The notes: generated by a model from the sequence alone, not told the origin. 64,000 nucleotides of DNA from Oscillospiraceae bacterium (GCA_900752435.1 CAADVD010000025.1:1-64000), one strand, 5' to 3'. Counted from the first letter of the stretch, positions 1 to 8,012 are shown. Translations and numbers: made by a program.

Positions 1-382
1 CGGTAAAGTGAAGGTTGATATCCTCCATCGGCACGACCTGTGCATAGCCGCCGCCAGCCGCACCGCCTTTGATGCCGAACACTGGTCCGAGTGATGGTTC
101 GCGCAGAGCAATGACCGCTTTTTTGCCGATTTTGCTGAGCGCCTGCCCCAAGCCAACAGAAATGGTGGTCTTCCCCTCTCCGGCCGGAGTCGGGTTGATA
201 GCGGTCACCAGAATCAGCTTGCCGTCCGGCTTGTCCTGTAAATCCGCTGTCAAAGATTCGCTGAGTTTTGCTTTGTATTTGCCGTAGGGTTCGAGATAAT
301 CCGCATCGATGCCGAGAGATTCGGCCACTTCGTAAATGGGTTTCATGCTTGCACTCTGTGCAATTTCAATGTCGCTTCTCAT
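1..382 (-). CDS. fhs: Formate--tetrahydrofolate ligase, N-terminal part (cut by window edge)
   Basis: The reverse strand encodes the first 127 codons of formyltetrahydrofolate synthetase, which joins formate to tetrahydrofolate using ATP in one-carbon (Wood-Ljungdahl type) metabolism in the cytoplasm. The visible part begins MRSDIEIAQ and carries the P-loop-like nucleotide motif TPAGEGKTT at about residues 65-73, followed by REPSLGPVFGIKGGA, both typical of the family. The start is supported by GGAGGA seven bases upstream. The rest lies beyond base 1. It faces away from tsaE and has its own -10 element near 465-470. Confidence 0.95.
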   Translation of the reverse strand, partial: MRSDIEIAQSASMKPIYEVAESLGIDADYLEPYGKYKAKLSESLTADLQDKPDGKLILVTAINPTPAGEGKTTISVGLGQALSKIGKKAVIALREPSLGPVFGIKGGAAGGGYAQVVPMEDINLHFT

Positions 383-464
383 CAATTCTTCCTCCGATTC
401 AAAAAAATGCTTCTTCGCTGCAATTTCTTCTTAGAAACTACAACATTCATTTCGCTTGTTCGTT

Positions 465-470
465 ATTATA
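465..470 (-). promoter_or_regulatory. Putative -10 element of the fhs promoter
   Basis: A TATAAT hexamer on the reverse strand lies about 80 bases upstream of the fhs start. No convincing -35 hexamer sits 17 bases further upstream, so this is only a partial promoter call. The leader that follows is about 75 nt and shows no obvious riboswitch. Confidence 0.4.
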
Positions 471-499
471 CCATATCTTGAAAAACCTTGCCATAGCTC

Positions 500-528
500 T
501 TGCAATATTTTGATAAAAATAATATAAT
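500..528 (+). promoter_or_regulatory. Putative sigma-A promoter of the tsaE-tsaB-rpiB-upp operon
   Basis: TTGCAA at 500-505 and TATAAT at 523-528 are separated by 17 bases and point toward tsaE. The predicted leader is about 95 nt. No strong hairpin was seen in it. Confidence 0.6.
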
Positions 529-630
529 GAAAGACAGAAACTGCGGTATAAAATGTAAAATTCATGCGAAAACAGCATCTTTTTGACTGTCATATTTTAT
601 TTTATCCGCCAATTGTAAACAAATCAGGAA

Positions 631-1071
631 ATGAGAACGAACAAGATGAAAACAATTCGCACTCACAGCGTTTCGGAAACCGAAGCGTTTGCACGTGATT
701 TTGCCAAAAATCTGCGGGCAGGCGACGTCATTGCCTACACCGGCGGCATGGGCGCAGGAAAAACCGCCTTCACCCGCGGACTGGCACAGGGTCTGCACGT
801 TTCCGGCGAAGTGTCCAGCCCCACCTTTGCGCTTGTCCATGAATACCGCGGAACACCGCCGCTCTACCATTTTGACATGTACCGCATCACCGACTTGGAC
901 GACCTGTACTCCACCGGTTTTTTCGATTACCTCGAATCCGGCGCCGTGCTGGCCATCGAATGGAGCGAAAACATCACCGACGCTCTGCCGGACAACACCA
1001 TCTACGTGGACATCCGCGTCTGCGGAGAAAACGAACGAGAAATCACCATCAAAGGAGCGGATACCCCATGA
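631..1071 (+). CDS. tsaE: tRNA threonylcarbamoyladenosine biosynthesis ATPase TsaE
   Basis: A 146-residue protein, the usual size for TsaE, the ATPase that works with TsaB and TsaD to form t6A37 on ANN-decoding tRNAs. The Walker A motif GGMGAGKT is at residues 38-45, followed by SSPTFALVHEY and HFDMYR, both typical of the family, and IEWSE near residue 110. The start is uncertain: AGGAA abuts the ATG at 631, while an in-frame ATG at 646 lies 15 bases from that SD. The stop overlaps the tsaB start as ATGA, suggesting translational coupling. tsaD is not in this window. Confidence 0.93.
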   Translation: MRTNKMKTIRTHSVSETEAFARDFAKNLRAGDVIAYTGGMGAGKTAFTRGLAQGLHVSGEVSSPTFALVHEYRGTPPLYHFDMYRITDLDDLYSTGFFDYLESGAVLAIEWSENITDALPDNTIYVDIRVCGENEREITIKGADTP

Positions 1072-1796
1072 AATTGCTGGCCATGGACACCACCGCCAAG
1101 GTATCGAGCGTCGCCCTTCTGAGCGAAGAGAAGGTGCTTGCGGAATACACCGTCAATCTTTCTTTTACGCATTCCCAGACGGTCATGCCGATGTGCGAAA
1201 ACCTGCTTGCCTGCTGTCAGATTCCGCTGGAGGACATCGACGCTTTTGCCGTCTCCACCGGTCCCGGTTCATTCACCGGCCTGCGCATTGGCCTAAGCGC
1301 CGTCAAAGGCATGGCGTACACACTGAACAAGCCCTGCATCAGCGTTTCCACCTTGGATGCGCTCGGCCGCAACACGGTGGGCTTTGACGGCATCGTCTGC
1401 TGTGTGATGGACGCGCGGTGCAAGCAAGTCTACAATGCGCTCTATCAAAGCACACCCGACGGCACACTGGAAAAATTGACCGAAGATCGGGCGCTGTTGT
1501 TGGACGAATTAGCCGAAGAATTAAAATCCCAGAAGAAAAACATCATTTTGGTTGGTGACGGCGCGGATTTGTGCTATAATGAATATAAAGAACATATCCC
1601 CAACCTTCAGCTCGCCCCCATTCACAACCGCTACCAGCGCGCTTCCAGCGTTGGCTTGGCGGCACTGGACAAATGGAAATCCGGCGATACCCTCTCCGCC
1701 AGCGATATCATTCCCCACTACCTGCGCCTGCCGCAGGCCGAACGGGAACGCAAACGCCAGCAAGAACAACAAAAAGCCCACGCTTCGGCTCAATAA
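1068..1796 (+). CDS. tsaB: tRNA threonylcarbamoyladenosine biosynthesis protein TsaB
   Basis: A 242-residue ASKHA-fold protein that scaffolds TsaD in t6A synthesis. The start MKLLAMDTT and the block STGPGSFTGLRIG near residues 64-76 are TsaB hallmarks. The ATG at 1068 overlaps the tsaE stop, and the preceding GGAG supports it. The C-terminus ends in a charged, Arg/Lys/Gln-rich tail. In many Firmicutes rimI and tsaD follow tsaB. Here rpiB and upp follow instead, so the t6A genes are split in this genome. Confidence 0.93.
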   Translation: MKLLAMDTTAKVSSVALLSEEKVLAEYTVNLSFTHSQTVMPMCENLLACCQIPLEDIDAFAVSTGPGSFTGLRIGLSAVKGMAYTLNKPCISVSTLDALGRNTVGFDGIVCCVMDARCKQVYNALYQSTPDGTLEKLTEDRALLLDELAEELKSQKKNIILVGDGADLCYNEYKEHIPNLQLAPIHNRYQRASSVGLAALDKWKSGDTLSASDIIPHYLRLPQAERERKRQQEQQKAHASAQ

Positions 1797-1824
1797 AAAC
1801 AAATAGAAAGGACGACTCAACCCT

Positions 1825-2262
1825 ATGATAGCAATCGGATGCGATCACGGCGGCATCACGCTCAAAGCCGAAATCATGAAACATCTGGATAAACTGCAAA
1901 TCCCCTACAAGGACTTTGGCCCCTACCCCGCCGATTCCTGCGACTATCCGGACATAGCCGAACCGGTCTGCGCGGCTATCAATTCCGGCGAATGCGACAA
2001 AGGCGTACTGATTTGCGGCACGGGCATCGGCATTTCCATGGCGGCCAACAAAATCCATGGCATCCGCGCGGCGCTCTGCCACGACGCCTTTTCCGCCAAG
2101 TATACCCGCCTGCACAACGATTCCAACATCATCGCCTTCGGCGCCCGCGTCATCGGCCCGGGATTGGCGCTGGAACTGCTGGACATCTTTTTAAATACCG
2201 AATTTGAGGGCGGCCGCCACGCCGTCCGCGTAAACAAAATGATGGCTTTGGAAAACAAATAG
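1825..2262 (+). CDS. rpiB: Ribose-5-phosphate isomerase B
   Basis: A 145-residue RpiB/LacAB-family sugar-phosphate isomerase interconverting ribose 5-phosphate and ribulose 5-phosphate in the pentose phosphate pathway. Family signatures are GCDHGG at residues 5-10, the active-site Cys region LICGTGIGISMAANK around residues 63-77, and HNDSN near residue 97. The length is normal. It lies 28 bases after tsaB and 20 bases before upp on the same strand, consistent with one operon. Allose-6-phosphate isomerase activity cannot be excluded from sequence alone. Confidence 0.93.
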   Translation: MIAIGCDHGGITLKAEIMKHLDKLQIPYKDFGPYPADSCDYPDIAEPVCAAINSGECDKGVLICGTGIGISMAANKIHGIRAALCHDAFSAKYTRLHNDSNIIAFGARVIGPGLALELLDIFLNTEFEGGRHAVRVNKMMALENK

Positions 2263-2282
2263 ATTTTTTGGAGGTAGTTACG

Positions 2283-2912
2283 ATGAACAACCCAATGATT
2301 ATGGATCATCCGCTGATTCAGCACAAAATTTCCCTTCTGCGCGACAAAAACACCGGTGCCAAGGAATTCCGCGAGCTGGTATCGGAAATCGCCATGCTGA
2401 TGTGCTACGAAGCGACGCGCGATTTGCCGCTCAAAGAAGTTGAAATTGAAACCCCGGTGGCGCTGGCCAAAACCAAAATCATCTCCGGCCACAAGCTGGC
2501 GTTTGTGCCGGTGCTCCGTGCCGGACTCGGCATGATGGACGGCGTGCTCAACATGGTTCCAGCGGCAAAAGTCGGCCACATCGGCGTATACCGCGATCCG
2601 GAAACCAAACAGGCTGTCGAATACTATTCCAAACTGCCGGTGGATATCGCCAAGCGTGAAGTCATCGTCCTCGACCCCATGCTGGCAACCGGCGTTACCG
2701 CAATGGATGCCATCAGCGCCCTCAAAGCCAAAGGCGTAAAAAACATCAAATTTATGTGCATCATTGCCGCGCCGGAAGGCATGAAGCTGCTGACGGAAAC
2801 ACATCCGGATGTGCAGGTCTATTGTGCGGCTCTGGATCAGGGGCTGAACGAACACAGCTACATCGTTCCCGGCTTGGGCGATGCAGGCGACCGCATTTTT
2901 GGCACAAAATAA
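2283..2912 (+). CDS. upp: Uracil phosphoribosyltransferase
   Basis: A 209-residue enzyme that converts uracil and PRPP to UMP in pyrimidine salvage. The PRPP-binding loop is DPMLATGVTAMDAI near residues 125-138. The C-terminal uracil-binding segment GLGDAGDRIFGTK is intact. The ATG at 2283 is chosen because GGAGG lies at 2270-2274. An in-frame TTG at 2268 sits upstream of that SD and is unlikely. It is the last gene of the tsaE-led operon and is followed by a strong terminator. Confidence 0.96.
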   Translation: MNNPMIMDHPLIQHKISLLRDKNTGAKEFRELVSEIAMLMCYEATRDLPLKEVEIETPVALAKTKIISGHKLAFVPVLRAGLGMMDGVLNMVPAAKVGHIGVYRDPETKQAVEYYSKLPVDIAKREVIVLDPMLATGVTAMDAISALKAKGVKNIKFMCIIAAPEGMKLLTETHPDVQVYCAALDQGLNEHSYIVPGLGDAGDRIFGTK

Positions 2913-2928
2913 CGCAACAGAACGGTTT

Positions 2929-2976
2929 AAAAAACCGCCGCCAAAGCAAGTTTAAACGCTTTGACGGCGGTTTTTT
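2929..2976 (+). terminator. Rho-independent terminator after upp
   Basis: A long stem pairs AAAACCGCCGCCAAAGC with GCTTTGACGGCGGTTTT (one mismatch), with a short loop and a T-run. It lies 17 bases after the upp stop. Confidence 0.9.
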
Positions 2977-3095
2977 CTCCAAAATGTCAAAATTTTTTTG
3001 CTTTTTGGGCTTTAAAGTGTTAAATTGCCATTGCCATCCTCTGCAATTTCTGCTATAATAAGCACTGCACGATAACAAGCAAGGAGGTTCTCTAT

Positions 3096-4070
3096 ATGGG
3101 ACAACGAGGCAACATTATGACATTTCGCCCCGATATCAAAGTATTGGATGCCACCATTCGTGACGGCGGTTTGGTGAACAGTTTTTATTTCAGCGACGAA
3201 TTTGTAAAAGATTTGTACGCCGCCAACGTAAAAGCTGGCGTTGATTATATGGAATTCGGCTACAAAGCGGACAAAGAAATTTTTGACGTGGACAAGTTCG
3301 GCAAATGGAAATTCTGCAACGAGGACGACCTTTTCGCCGTTGTTGGTGACAACGATACCAACATGAAAATTTCCGTTATGGCTGACGTTGGACGTACCAA
3401 CTACAAGCAGGACATCTGCGACAAAGCCAACAGCCCGATTGATCTGTACCGCATTGCTACCTATATCAACACCATTCCAGCGGCCATCGAAATGGCGGAA
3501 TACTGCAACAAAAAAGGCTATGAAACATCCGTCAACATCATGGCGATTTCCAATGCAAAAGAACGCGATATCGACACCGCGCTCTACATGCTGGGCGAAA
3601 GCTGCGTGGACGGTATCTATATTGTGGATAGCTATGGTTCGATTTATCCAGAGCAAATGCGCGACATCTCCGACAAATACATGGAGCTGGGCGAAAAATA
3701 CCACAAATTTATCGGTATCCACGCGCACAACAACCAACAGCTGGCATTTGCCAATACCATTGAATCCATCAGCCGCGGCGTCAGCTACGCAGACGGAACG
3801 GTTGGCAGTCTGGGCAGAGGCGCTGGAAACTGCCCGCTGGAATTGCTTTTGGGCTTCCTGCGCAATCCAAAATACAACATCAACTCCATTTTGAAATTTA
3901 CCGAAGATCACATTCTGCCGCTGAAAAAAGAAGGCGTCAAATGGGGCTATGACATTCCGTACATGCTTACCGGCCAGCTCAACCAGCACCCGCGTGCCGC
4001 GATCGCCTTCACCGCTGAAGACAGAACCGATTACCTCGATTTTTATCAGCATTTAATGGACAGAGAATAA
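3096..4070 (+). CDS. HMGL-like (DRE-TIM) aldolase domain protein
   Basis: A 324-residue TIM-barrel protein of the HMG-CoA lyase/homocitrate synthase/4-hydroxy-2-oxovalerate aldolase superfamily. The N-terminal motif DATIRDGG (residues about 15-22) corresponds to the DRE metal-binding loop. The motif IHAHNNQQLA near residue 208 supplies the metal-binding HxH pair, and GRGAGNCPLE resembles the glycine-rich segment before the barrel end. No C-terminal LeuA regulatory domain is present. The start is supported by AGGAGG eight to nine bases upstream. It stands alone between two terminators, so no pathway partner identifies the substrate. Confidence 0.8.
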   Translation: MGQRGNIMTFRPDIKVLDATIRDGGLVNSFYFSDEFVKDLYAANVKAGVDYMEFGYKADKEIFDVDKFGKWKFCNEDDLFAVVGDNDTNMKISVMADVGRTNYKQDICDKANSPIDLYRIATYINTIPAAIEMAEYCNKKGYETSVNIMAISNAKERDIDTALYMLGESCVDGIYIVDSYGSIYPEQMRDISDKYMELGEKYHKFIGIHAHNNQQLAFANTIESISRGVSYADGTVGSLGRGAGNCPLELLLGFLRNPKYNINSILKFTEDHILPLKKEGVKWGYDIPYMLTGQLNQHPRAAIAFTAEDRTDYLDFYQHLMDRE

Positions 4071-4083
4071 GAAAAACTGCACG

Positions 4084-4117
4084 AAAAAACCGATGAGAAC
4101 AAATCTCATCGGTTTTT
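4084..4117. terminator. Terminator between convergent genes
   Basis: AAAAACCGATGAGA and TCTCATCGGTTTTT form a nearly perfect stem with A- and T-runs on either side. It can serve the rightward aldolase gene and the leftward gene ending at 4139. Confidence 0.9.
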
Positions 4118-4138
4118 GTTTTCCAAGAGGCCCATGCT

Positions 4139-5104
4139 TTACACAAGCAACAGCATCCACCCCAGTAGGGTACTCAAAAAGTACAATCCAACCACAATCA
4201 AAATCAATGCACGCGAAACCGAACCAGTCTTCGTCAGCGTTTGGACATAGGTATTGTGATCCGTAATTTCTTTTTTCAGTTTGGTAATTTTATCTCGGCA
4301 ATGCACTTGGTACAGCTTATTGGCAAACACGCCCTCCGCAATGCGCAGTCCCCAGCCCAACAACGCACAAATGTTGGACATCATCAGCATAGAGTCGCTG
4401 GTAAACCATAACTGCGTTTCACCATACAGCATCTGCCGCAAATCATCCACATACAACAGCATCATCGGCACGCTGAGCAGCAGCTCAAACACCAACAAAA
4501 TGATGCCCCACCAATACATTTTGCGGTATAAAAAATACAGCCCTTGGAAAAACAACGCCGCAAAATTAAAGCTCGCCTTGCTGTTCTGTTCCGACATCCG
4601 TTTAAACTTCGGAATGAAGTACTGCGTGTTCTGGCCGATGTAAATCGCCCAATCCTTCACCGGAATATCATCGATGGATTCATCCGGATTGACGCCGCCA
4701 AACGGCGTGGTAAACGGATTGTAGGCCATCATATTGGGCGGCATATTCGGTGCCTGCTGACCGCCGCCCACAGATTGTCCCATATTGGGACGCTGTGCTG
4801 TACCGTCCGACTGCTTCGGCGGATTCAGCGGATTGCCGCACACCTCGCAAAACAAACCGTCAATCGGGTTGATGGTGCCGCATCGGCTGCATCGTTTCGG
4901 CTCATTTCCATCAAATTTTTGTTCTTTTTTCGGCATTTCCCAGCTCTTTCCGAGCCGGTGCAGTTCTGTATAAATACAAGCTCCCTTTTGGGAGACACAG
5001 TCCTTGTGATACGGTGCGCCGCAGTCGGGACAAATCACGACAATTTCACCGTTTTCCAACGGTTTCCCACAAATTGGGCAGTTGACGTCCTGGTATTTTC
5101 CCAT
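4139..5104 (-). CDS. RING-like zinc-finger membrane protein (Prok-RING / DUF2628-like)
   Basis: A 321-residue protein with three parts. Residues about 10-45 hold a cysteine/histidine-rich finger (CPICGKPL, CPDCGAPYHKDC, then a further Cys) like the prokaryotic RING family. A second zinc ribbon follows (CSRCG, CEVCG, residues about 75-95), then a Gln/Asn/Pro-rich linker. The C-terminal half has several hydrophobic segments and resembles DUF2628. The start at 5104 is preferred because GGAGG precedes it by six bases; the in-frame ATG at 5116 has no SD. The function is unknown. The fingers are predicted cytoplasmic and the C-terminus membrane-embedded. Confidence 0.75.
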   Translation of the reverse strand: MGKYQDVNCPICGKPLENGEIVVICPDCGAPYHKDCVSQKGACIYTELHRLGKSWEMPKKEQKFDGNEPKRCSRCGTINPIDGLFCEVCGNPLNPPKQSDGTAQRPNMGQSVGGGQQAPNMPPNMMAYNPFTTPFGGVNPDESIDDIPVKDWAIYIGQNTQYFIPKFKRMSEQNSKASFNFAALFFQGLYFLYRKMYWWGIILLVFELLLSVPMMLLYVDDLRQMLYGETQLWFTSDSMLMMSNICALLGWGLRIAEGVFANKLYQVHCRDKITKLKKEITDHNTYVQTLTKTGSVSRALILIVVGLYFLSTLLGWMLLLV

Positions 5105-5220
5105 AATTGCCTCCATGATGATTGTAATCGTCTATTTTGACAATTATAGCACAATACGCATGAACTTTTAAATAGCGAATCATGAACTTTTATCGAATTC
5201 CGCTATCATTTACTGCTCGT

Positions 5221-5249
5221 TTGCAAAAGCCGATTCCCTATGCTATAAT
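5221..5249 (+). promoter_or_regulatory. Putative promoter for the small membrane protein gene
   Basis: TTGCAA at 5221-5226 and TATAAT at 5244-5249 have a 17-base spacer. The transcript would run into the small ORF at 5346. Confidence 0.55.
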
Positions 5250-5345
5250 CAAAGCAATTCAAGCTATGTGGAGACGGTCGTATCCATGTCAAGAGTATGA
5301 AACTGAAGTCGATAAACCGAATGTCGGGGAAGAAATGGATAAAAT

Positions 5346-5609
5346 ATGGAACTTATTTTTGAATTATTGTTTGAATTGATTTTTGAGGGAAGCCTTGAAA
5401 TTGGAACAAGTAAAAAAGTTTCTATGCCAATACGAATCGTGATAATGACAGTGTTTTCTATTGTCGTTGGAGGGTTTGTGACATTGCTTTTGTTGATAGC
5501 ATTATCCGTTATGAAAAGCAGCGTTATTCTTGGATGGCTGTTTATACTATTTGATTTGTTTATGTTTGGAGGTATTATGTATGCTATTTGGAAAAGAGTA
5601 AAAAAATAA
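5346..5609 (+). CDS. Small membrane protein of unknown function
   Basis: An 87-residue protein starting MELIFELLFELIFEGSLE, an amphipathic glutamate/leucine stretch. A short basic segment follows, then two hydrophobic segments (about residues 30-55 and 60-80) and a basic tail KRVKK. Similar short Firmicutes proteins with this N-terminal pattern are uncharacterised. The nearest purine-rich SD candidate, GGGGAAG, is about 14 bases from the ATG, so the start is only moderately supported. It lies in the AT-rich patch with unusual codon use. Confidence 0.6.
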   Translation: MELIFELLFELIFEGSLEIGTSKKVSMPIRIVIMTVFSIVVGGFVTLLLLIALSVMKSSVILGWLFILFDLFMFGGIMYAIWKRVKK

Positions 5610-5642
5610 AAATTCGATTTTATCAATAAGAGGAAAAGTTCA

Positions 5643-5795
5643 ATGGATCATATTATATGGGATGAATTATATAAAAGAGCACGTGCCGTTCAAAACGGCA
5701 GAAAGATTTCGGATTATGTCGAAGCCGGTGGAGTGGCAGCATCCATTCTGTCCGCATCCGGCAACATTTACACCGGAGTGTGCGTGGTACAATAG
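5643..5795 (+). pseudogene. Truncated cytidine deaminase-like gene fragment
   Basis: A 50-codon reading frame starts at an ATG with AGAGGAAA upstream and encodes segments such as WDELYKRARAVQNGR and ISDYVEAGGVAASIL, ending NIYTGVCVVQ. This matches the N-terminal third of clostridial cytidine deaminase-family proteins. It stops just before the catalytic HAE/CAE zinc motif and the PCxxC motif should appear. With no zinc site it cannot be an active deaminase. Downstream sequence switches to AT-rich DNA with no deaminase remainder, so this is read as a deletion relic. Confidence 0.7.
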
Positions 5796-5842
5796 AAAGT
5801 GAAATTTGAATTTGTAGGACTTGATAGAAAAGGAACCTTATT

Positions 5843-6574
5843 ATGAAAAATAAAATATTAGTTATATTTAAATCAATACTGTGGTGTTTAGTCATTTTGT
5901 TATTTCCGATTATATCAGGAGCGTTGTCTGTAATTTTTTCTTTAGATACTGTTATAACATTGTTTCTGCAAGGAACTTTTATGGTAATGGCTTTGATTCC
6001 ACCTGCAATTTTTGTTTTTAGTGGTAAATGGCATTGGAGTGAAATTGGATTTAAAAAGATGAATGTTAGAAGCTGTAAAAGGGGGTTTTATTTTATACCG
6101 CTTCTTATGATTTTTATTCCAGTAGCAGTTAAGGGATTCTATGTAAAATCAATAGGTTATGTATTTGGCAGTTTGTTTCTGCACTTATTTGTGGGAATAT
6201 CTGAGGAAATATATTTTAGAGGAATAATACCTCGATATTTAAAAGAAGAATTTTCGACTAAAGGAATATTGATAGTGTCCACGTTTATTTTTGCCATCGG
6301 ACATATCGCAACTGCTTTTACAGCAAATAATGTATTTGAGATTGCATTAACTGTATTGAATGCTTTGATTTTTGGGTGGCTTGCAATGGAGATAACTATA
6401 GTATCATCCAACATTATTCCTGCAATCTTGCTACATTTCCTGTTTGATTTTGAAACAAAAATTGCAGTGATGAATGGAAGAGAATTGTTGATGGCAGAGA
6501 GTGTGAGAGGAACGTTAATGTTTATAATAGCCTGTTGGCTTTCCAGTGTTATTTATAAAAAAGATAATTTATAA
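5843..6574 (+). CDS. CPBP-family intramembrane glutamic endopeptidase
   Basis: A 243-residue polytopic membrane protein with about seven hydrophobic segments. The diagnostic motifs are EEIYFRG (residues about 120-126, the EExxxR motif) and a later HxxxD-type motif in LLHFLFDF near residue 205. CPBP proteins are CAAX-protease/bacteriocin-processing homologues acting within the membrane. The start is supported by AAAAGGAACC. The gene is clearly AT-rich compared with nth downstream, which suggests recent acquisition. No bacteriocin gene is adjacent, so the substrate is unknown. Confidence 0.85.
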   Translation: MKNKILVIFKSILWCLVILLFPIISGALSVIFSLDTVITLFLQGTFMVMALIPPAIFVFSGKWHWSEIGFKKMNVRSCKRGFYFIPLLMIFIPVAVKGFYVKSIGYVFGSLFLHLFVGISEEIYFRGIIPRYLKEEFSTKGILIVSTFIFAIGHIATAFTANNVFEIALTVLNALIFGWLAMEITIVSSNIIPAILLHFLFDFETKIAVMNGRELLMAESVRGTLMFIIACWLSSVIYKKDNL

Positions 6575-6695
6575 GATATACACTACAAACAAAACAGCCA
6601 AAAATACGAAAAGACGTTGCCATACTTTCAACCACAACTGAAGGCAGGCAACATTCTTACCATATTGCCCGTATCACATTGAAAGGATGAATTCC

Positions 6696-7337
6696 ATGAC
6701 GAAAAAACAGCGTGCCCTGCTGGCCATTGAAGGGCTGAAAGCGCTTTATCCAGACGCCATTTGCTCATTGAATTACCGGCACGCCTATGAATTGTTGATT
6801 TCCGTGCGCTTGTCCGCGCAGTGTACGGATGCGCGCGTCAACATTGTCACAAAAGATTTATTTGCCAAATACGACACTCTTCAAGCTCTGGCCGATGCCT
6901 CCTACGATGAAATCGAACAGATTGTACGGCCATGCGGACTGGGCAAAACCAAAGCCAAGGACATTGTGGAGATGTCAAACATGCTCATCCGCGACTACAA
7001 CTCCGTTGTACCGGACACGATGGAGGAGCTTTTGAAATTGCCCGGCGTGGGCCGCAAAACCGCCAACCTCATTTTGGGTGATGTCTACGGCAAACCGTCC
7101 ATCGTCACCGATACCCACTGCATTCGTATCTGCGGCCGTCTTGGTTTGACCGACGGCAGTAAAGTACCGCTGTCGGTGGAAAACCAACTGCGCAAAATTT
7201 TGCCGCCCGAGGAAAGCGGCGATTTCTGCCACCGTCTGGTGCTGTTTGGGCGCGAATACTGCATTGCCCGCTCACCAAAATGCGAAAGCTGCCCGCTCCG
7301 CGAAACATGCTGTAAAAATCCCGTGAAAACAGCATAA
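6696..7337 (+). CDS. nth: Endonuclease III (DNA glycosylase/AP lyase)
   Basis: A 213-residue base-excision repair enzyme that removes oxidised pyrimidines and cleaves AP sites. The helix-hairpin-helix LPGVGRKTANLILG contains the catalytic Lys. TDTHCIR supplies the catalytic Asp. The C-terminal 4Fe-4S ligands are in CIARSPKCESCPLRETC with the usual C-x6-C-x2-C-x5-C spacing. The ATG at 6696 is chosen because AAAGGA directly abuts an upstream ATG at 6687 and is well spaced from 6696. Normal GC resumes here after the AT-rich patch. Confidence 0.95.
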   Translation: MTKKQRALLAIEGLKALYPDAICSLNYRHAYELLISVRLSAQCTDARVNIVTKDLFAKYDTLQALADASYDEIEQIVRPCGLGKTKAKDIVEMSNMLIRDYNSVVPDTMEELLKLPGVGRKTANLILGDVYGKPSIVTDTHCIRICGRLGLTDGSKVPLSVENQLRKILPPEESGDFCHRLVLFGREYCIARSPKCESCPLRETCCKNPVKTA

Positions 7338-7374
7338 CTCCACATAAAATTTTAAAGAAATCAGGAATCATTTC

Positions 7375-7884
7375 ATGTCAAAGCTCAACATCAAAAAATT
7401 AACCTTTGCCGGCATTCTCGTTGCAGTCGGCGTGATTTTATCCACGTTTTACATTCCGGTGGGCGCGTCCAAGTGCATCCCGATTCAGCACTTCATCAAT
7501 GTGCTGGCGGCGGTGCTGTTGGGACCGGCTTACGGCGTATCCATGGCCTTTGTCACCTCCTGCATCCGCATCATGATGGGAACCGGAAGCCTGCTGGCAT
7601 TTCCGGGAAGCATGGTCGGAGCACTGTGCGCCGGCTTGCTGTTTAAGTACAGCAAAAACCTCTATCTAGCATTGTTCGGCGAACTGTTTGGTACAGGTAT
7701 TCTCGGCGCACTGCTGTCCTACCCCATTGCGGCCTATCTAATGGGAAAGGAAGCCGCCGTACTGGGGTATATTGCACCGTTTATGCTCAGCTCTTTCGGC
7801 GGCGTGGTGCTGGCGTTCGCACTATTAAAGATCTTGCAGAAATCCCATGTGCTCGAAAAATTAACCAGCGGACTAGAACATTAG
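7375..7884 (+). CDS. thiW: ECF transporter S component, ThiW-like
   Basis: A 169-residue, almost wholly hydrophobic protein with about six membrane segments. It resembles ThiW, the substrate-binding S component of an energy-coupling factor transporter for the thiazole precursor of thiamine. The motif PVGASKCIPIQHFINVLAAV near residues 25-45 is characteristic. It follows nth by 37 bases. The shared EcfA/EcfT module is not in the window. No TPP riboswitch is visible in the short upstream gap, so thiamine regulation is not evident here. Confidence 0.8.
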   Translation: MSKLNIKKLTFAGILVAVGVILSTFYIPVGASKCIPIQHFINVLAAVLLGPAYGVSMAFVTSCIRIMMGTGSLLAFPGSMVGALCAGLLFKYSKNLYLALFGELFGTGILGALLSYPIAAYLMGKEAAVLGYIAPFMLSSFGGVVLAFALLKILQKSHVLEKLTSGLEH

Positions 7885-7935
7885 ACAAGCGGGAATTATA
7901 AACGCTTGATGAACTTTCTAAACATTCCATAAACG

Positions 7936-8012
7936 ATGGCCAAAAGTTGCACGTTCGCGTGCAACTTTTGGCCATTTTTGAGGGTATAGTGAAAGGGGCT
8001 TTAAAAAACCTC
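7936..8012. repeat. Dispersed palindrome with conserved tail, copy 1 (bidirectional terminator)
   Basis: A perfect 18-bp stem, ATGGCCAAAAGTTGCACG with its complement, closes a TTCG loop at 7936-7975 and is followed by TTTTT. The core AAAGTTGCACGTTCGCG and the tail (GGG-ATAGTGA-AGG-G-TTT) recur at 19366-19430. It lies between the convergent thiW and spoIIIAH and can terminate both. Confidence 0.85.

Noticed and set aside
383..465. Possible tetrahydrofolate riboswitch before fhs
   Set aside because: The leader is only about 75 nt and lacks visible paired elements of that class.
3012..4052. 346-codon open frame opposite the aldolase gene
   Set aside because: It overlaps a well-supported gene with an SD and metal motifs, and the antisense translation has no domain features.
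5182..5379. 65-codon frame upstream of the small membrane protein gene
   Set aside because: It starts before the predicted promoter and overlaps the better-supported membrane protein in another frame.
7338..7374. TPP riboswitch before thiW
   Set aside because: The 37-base gap after nth is far too short for one.
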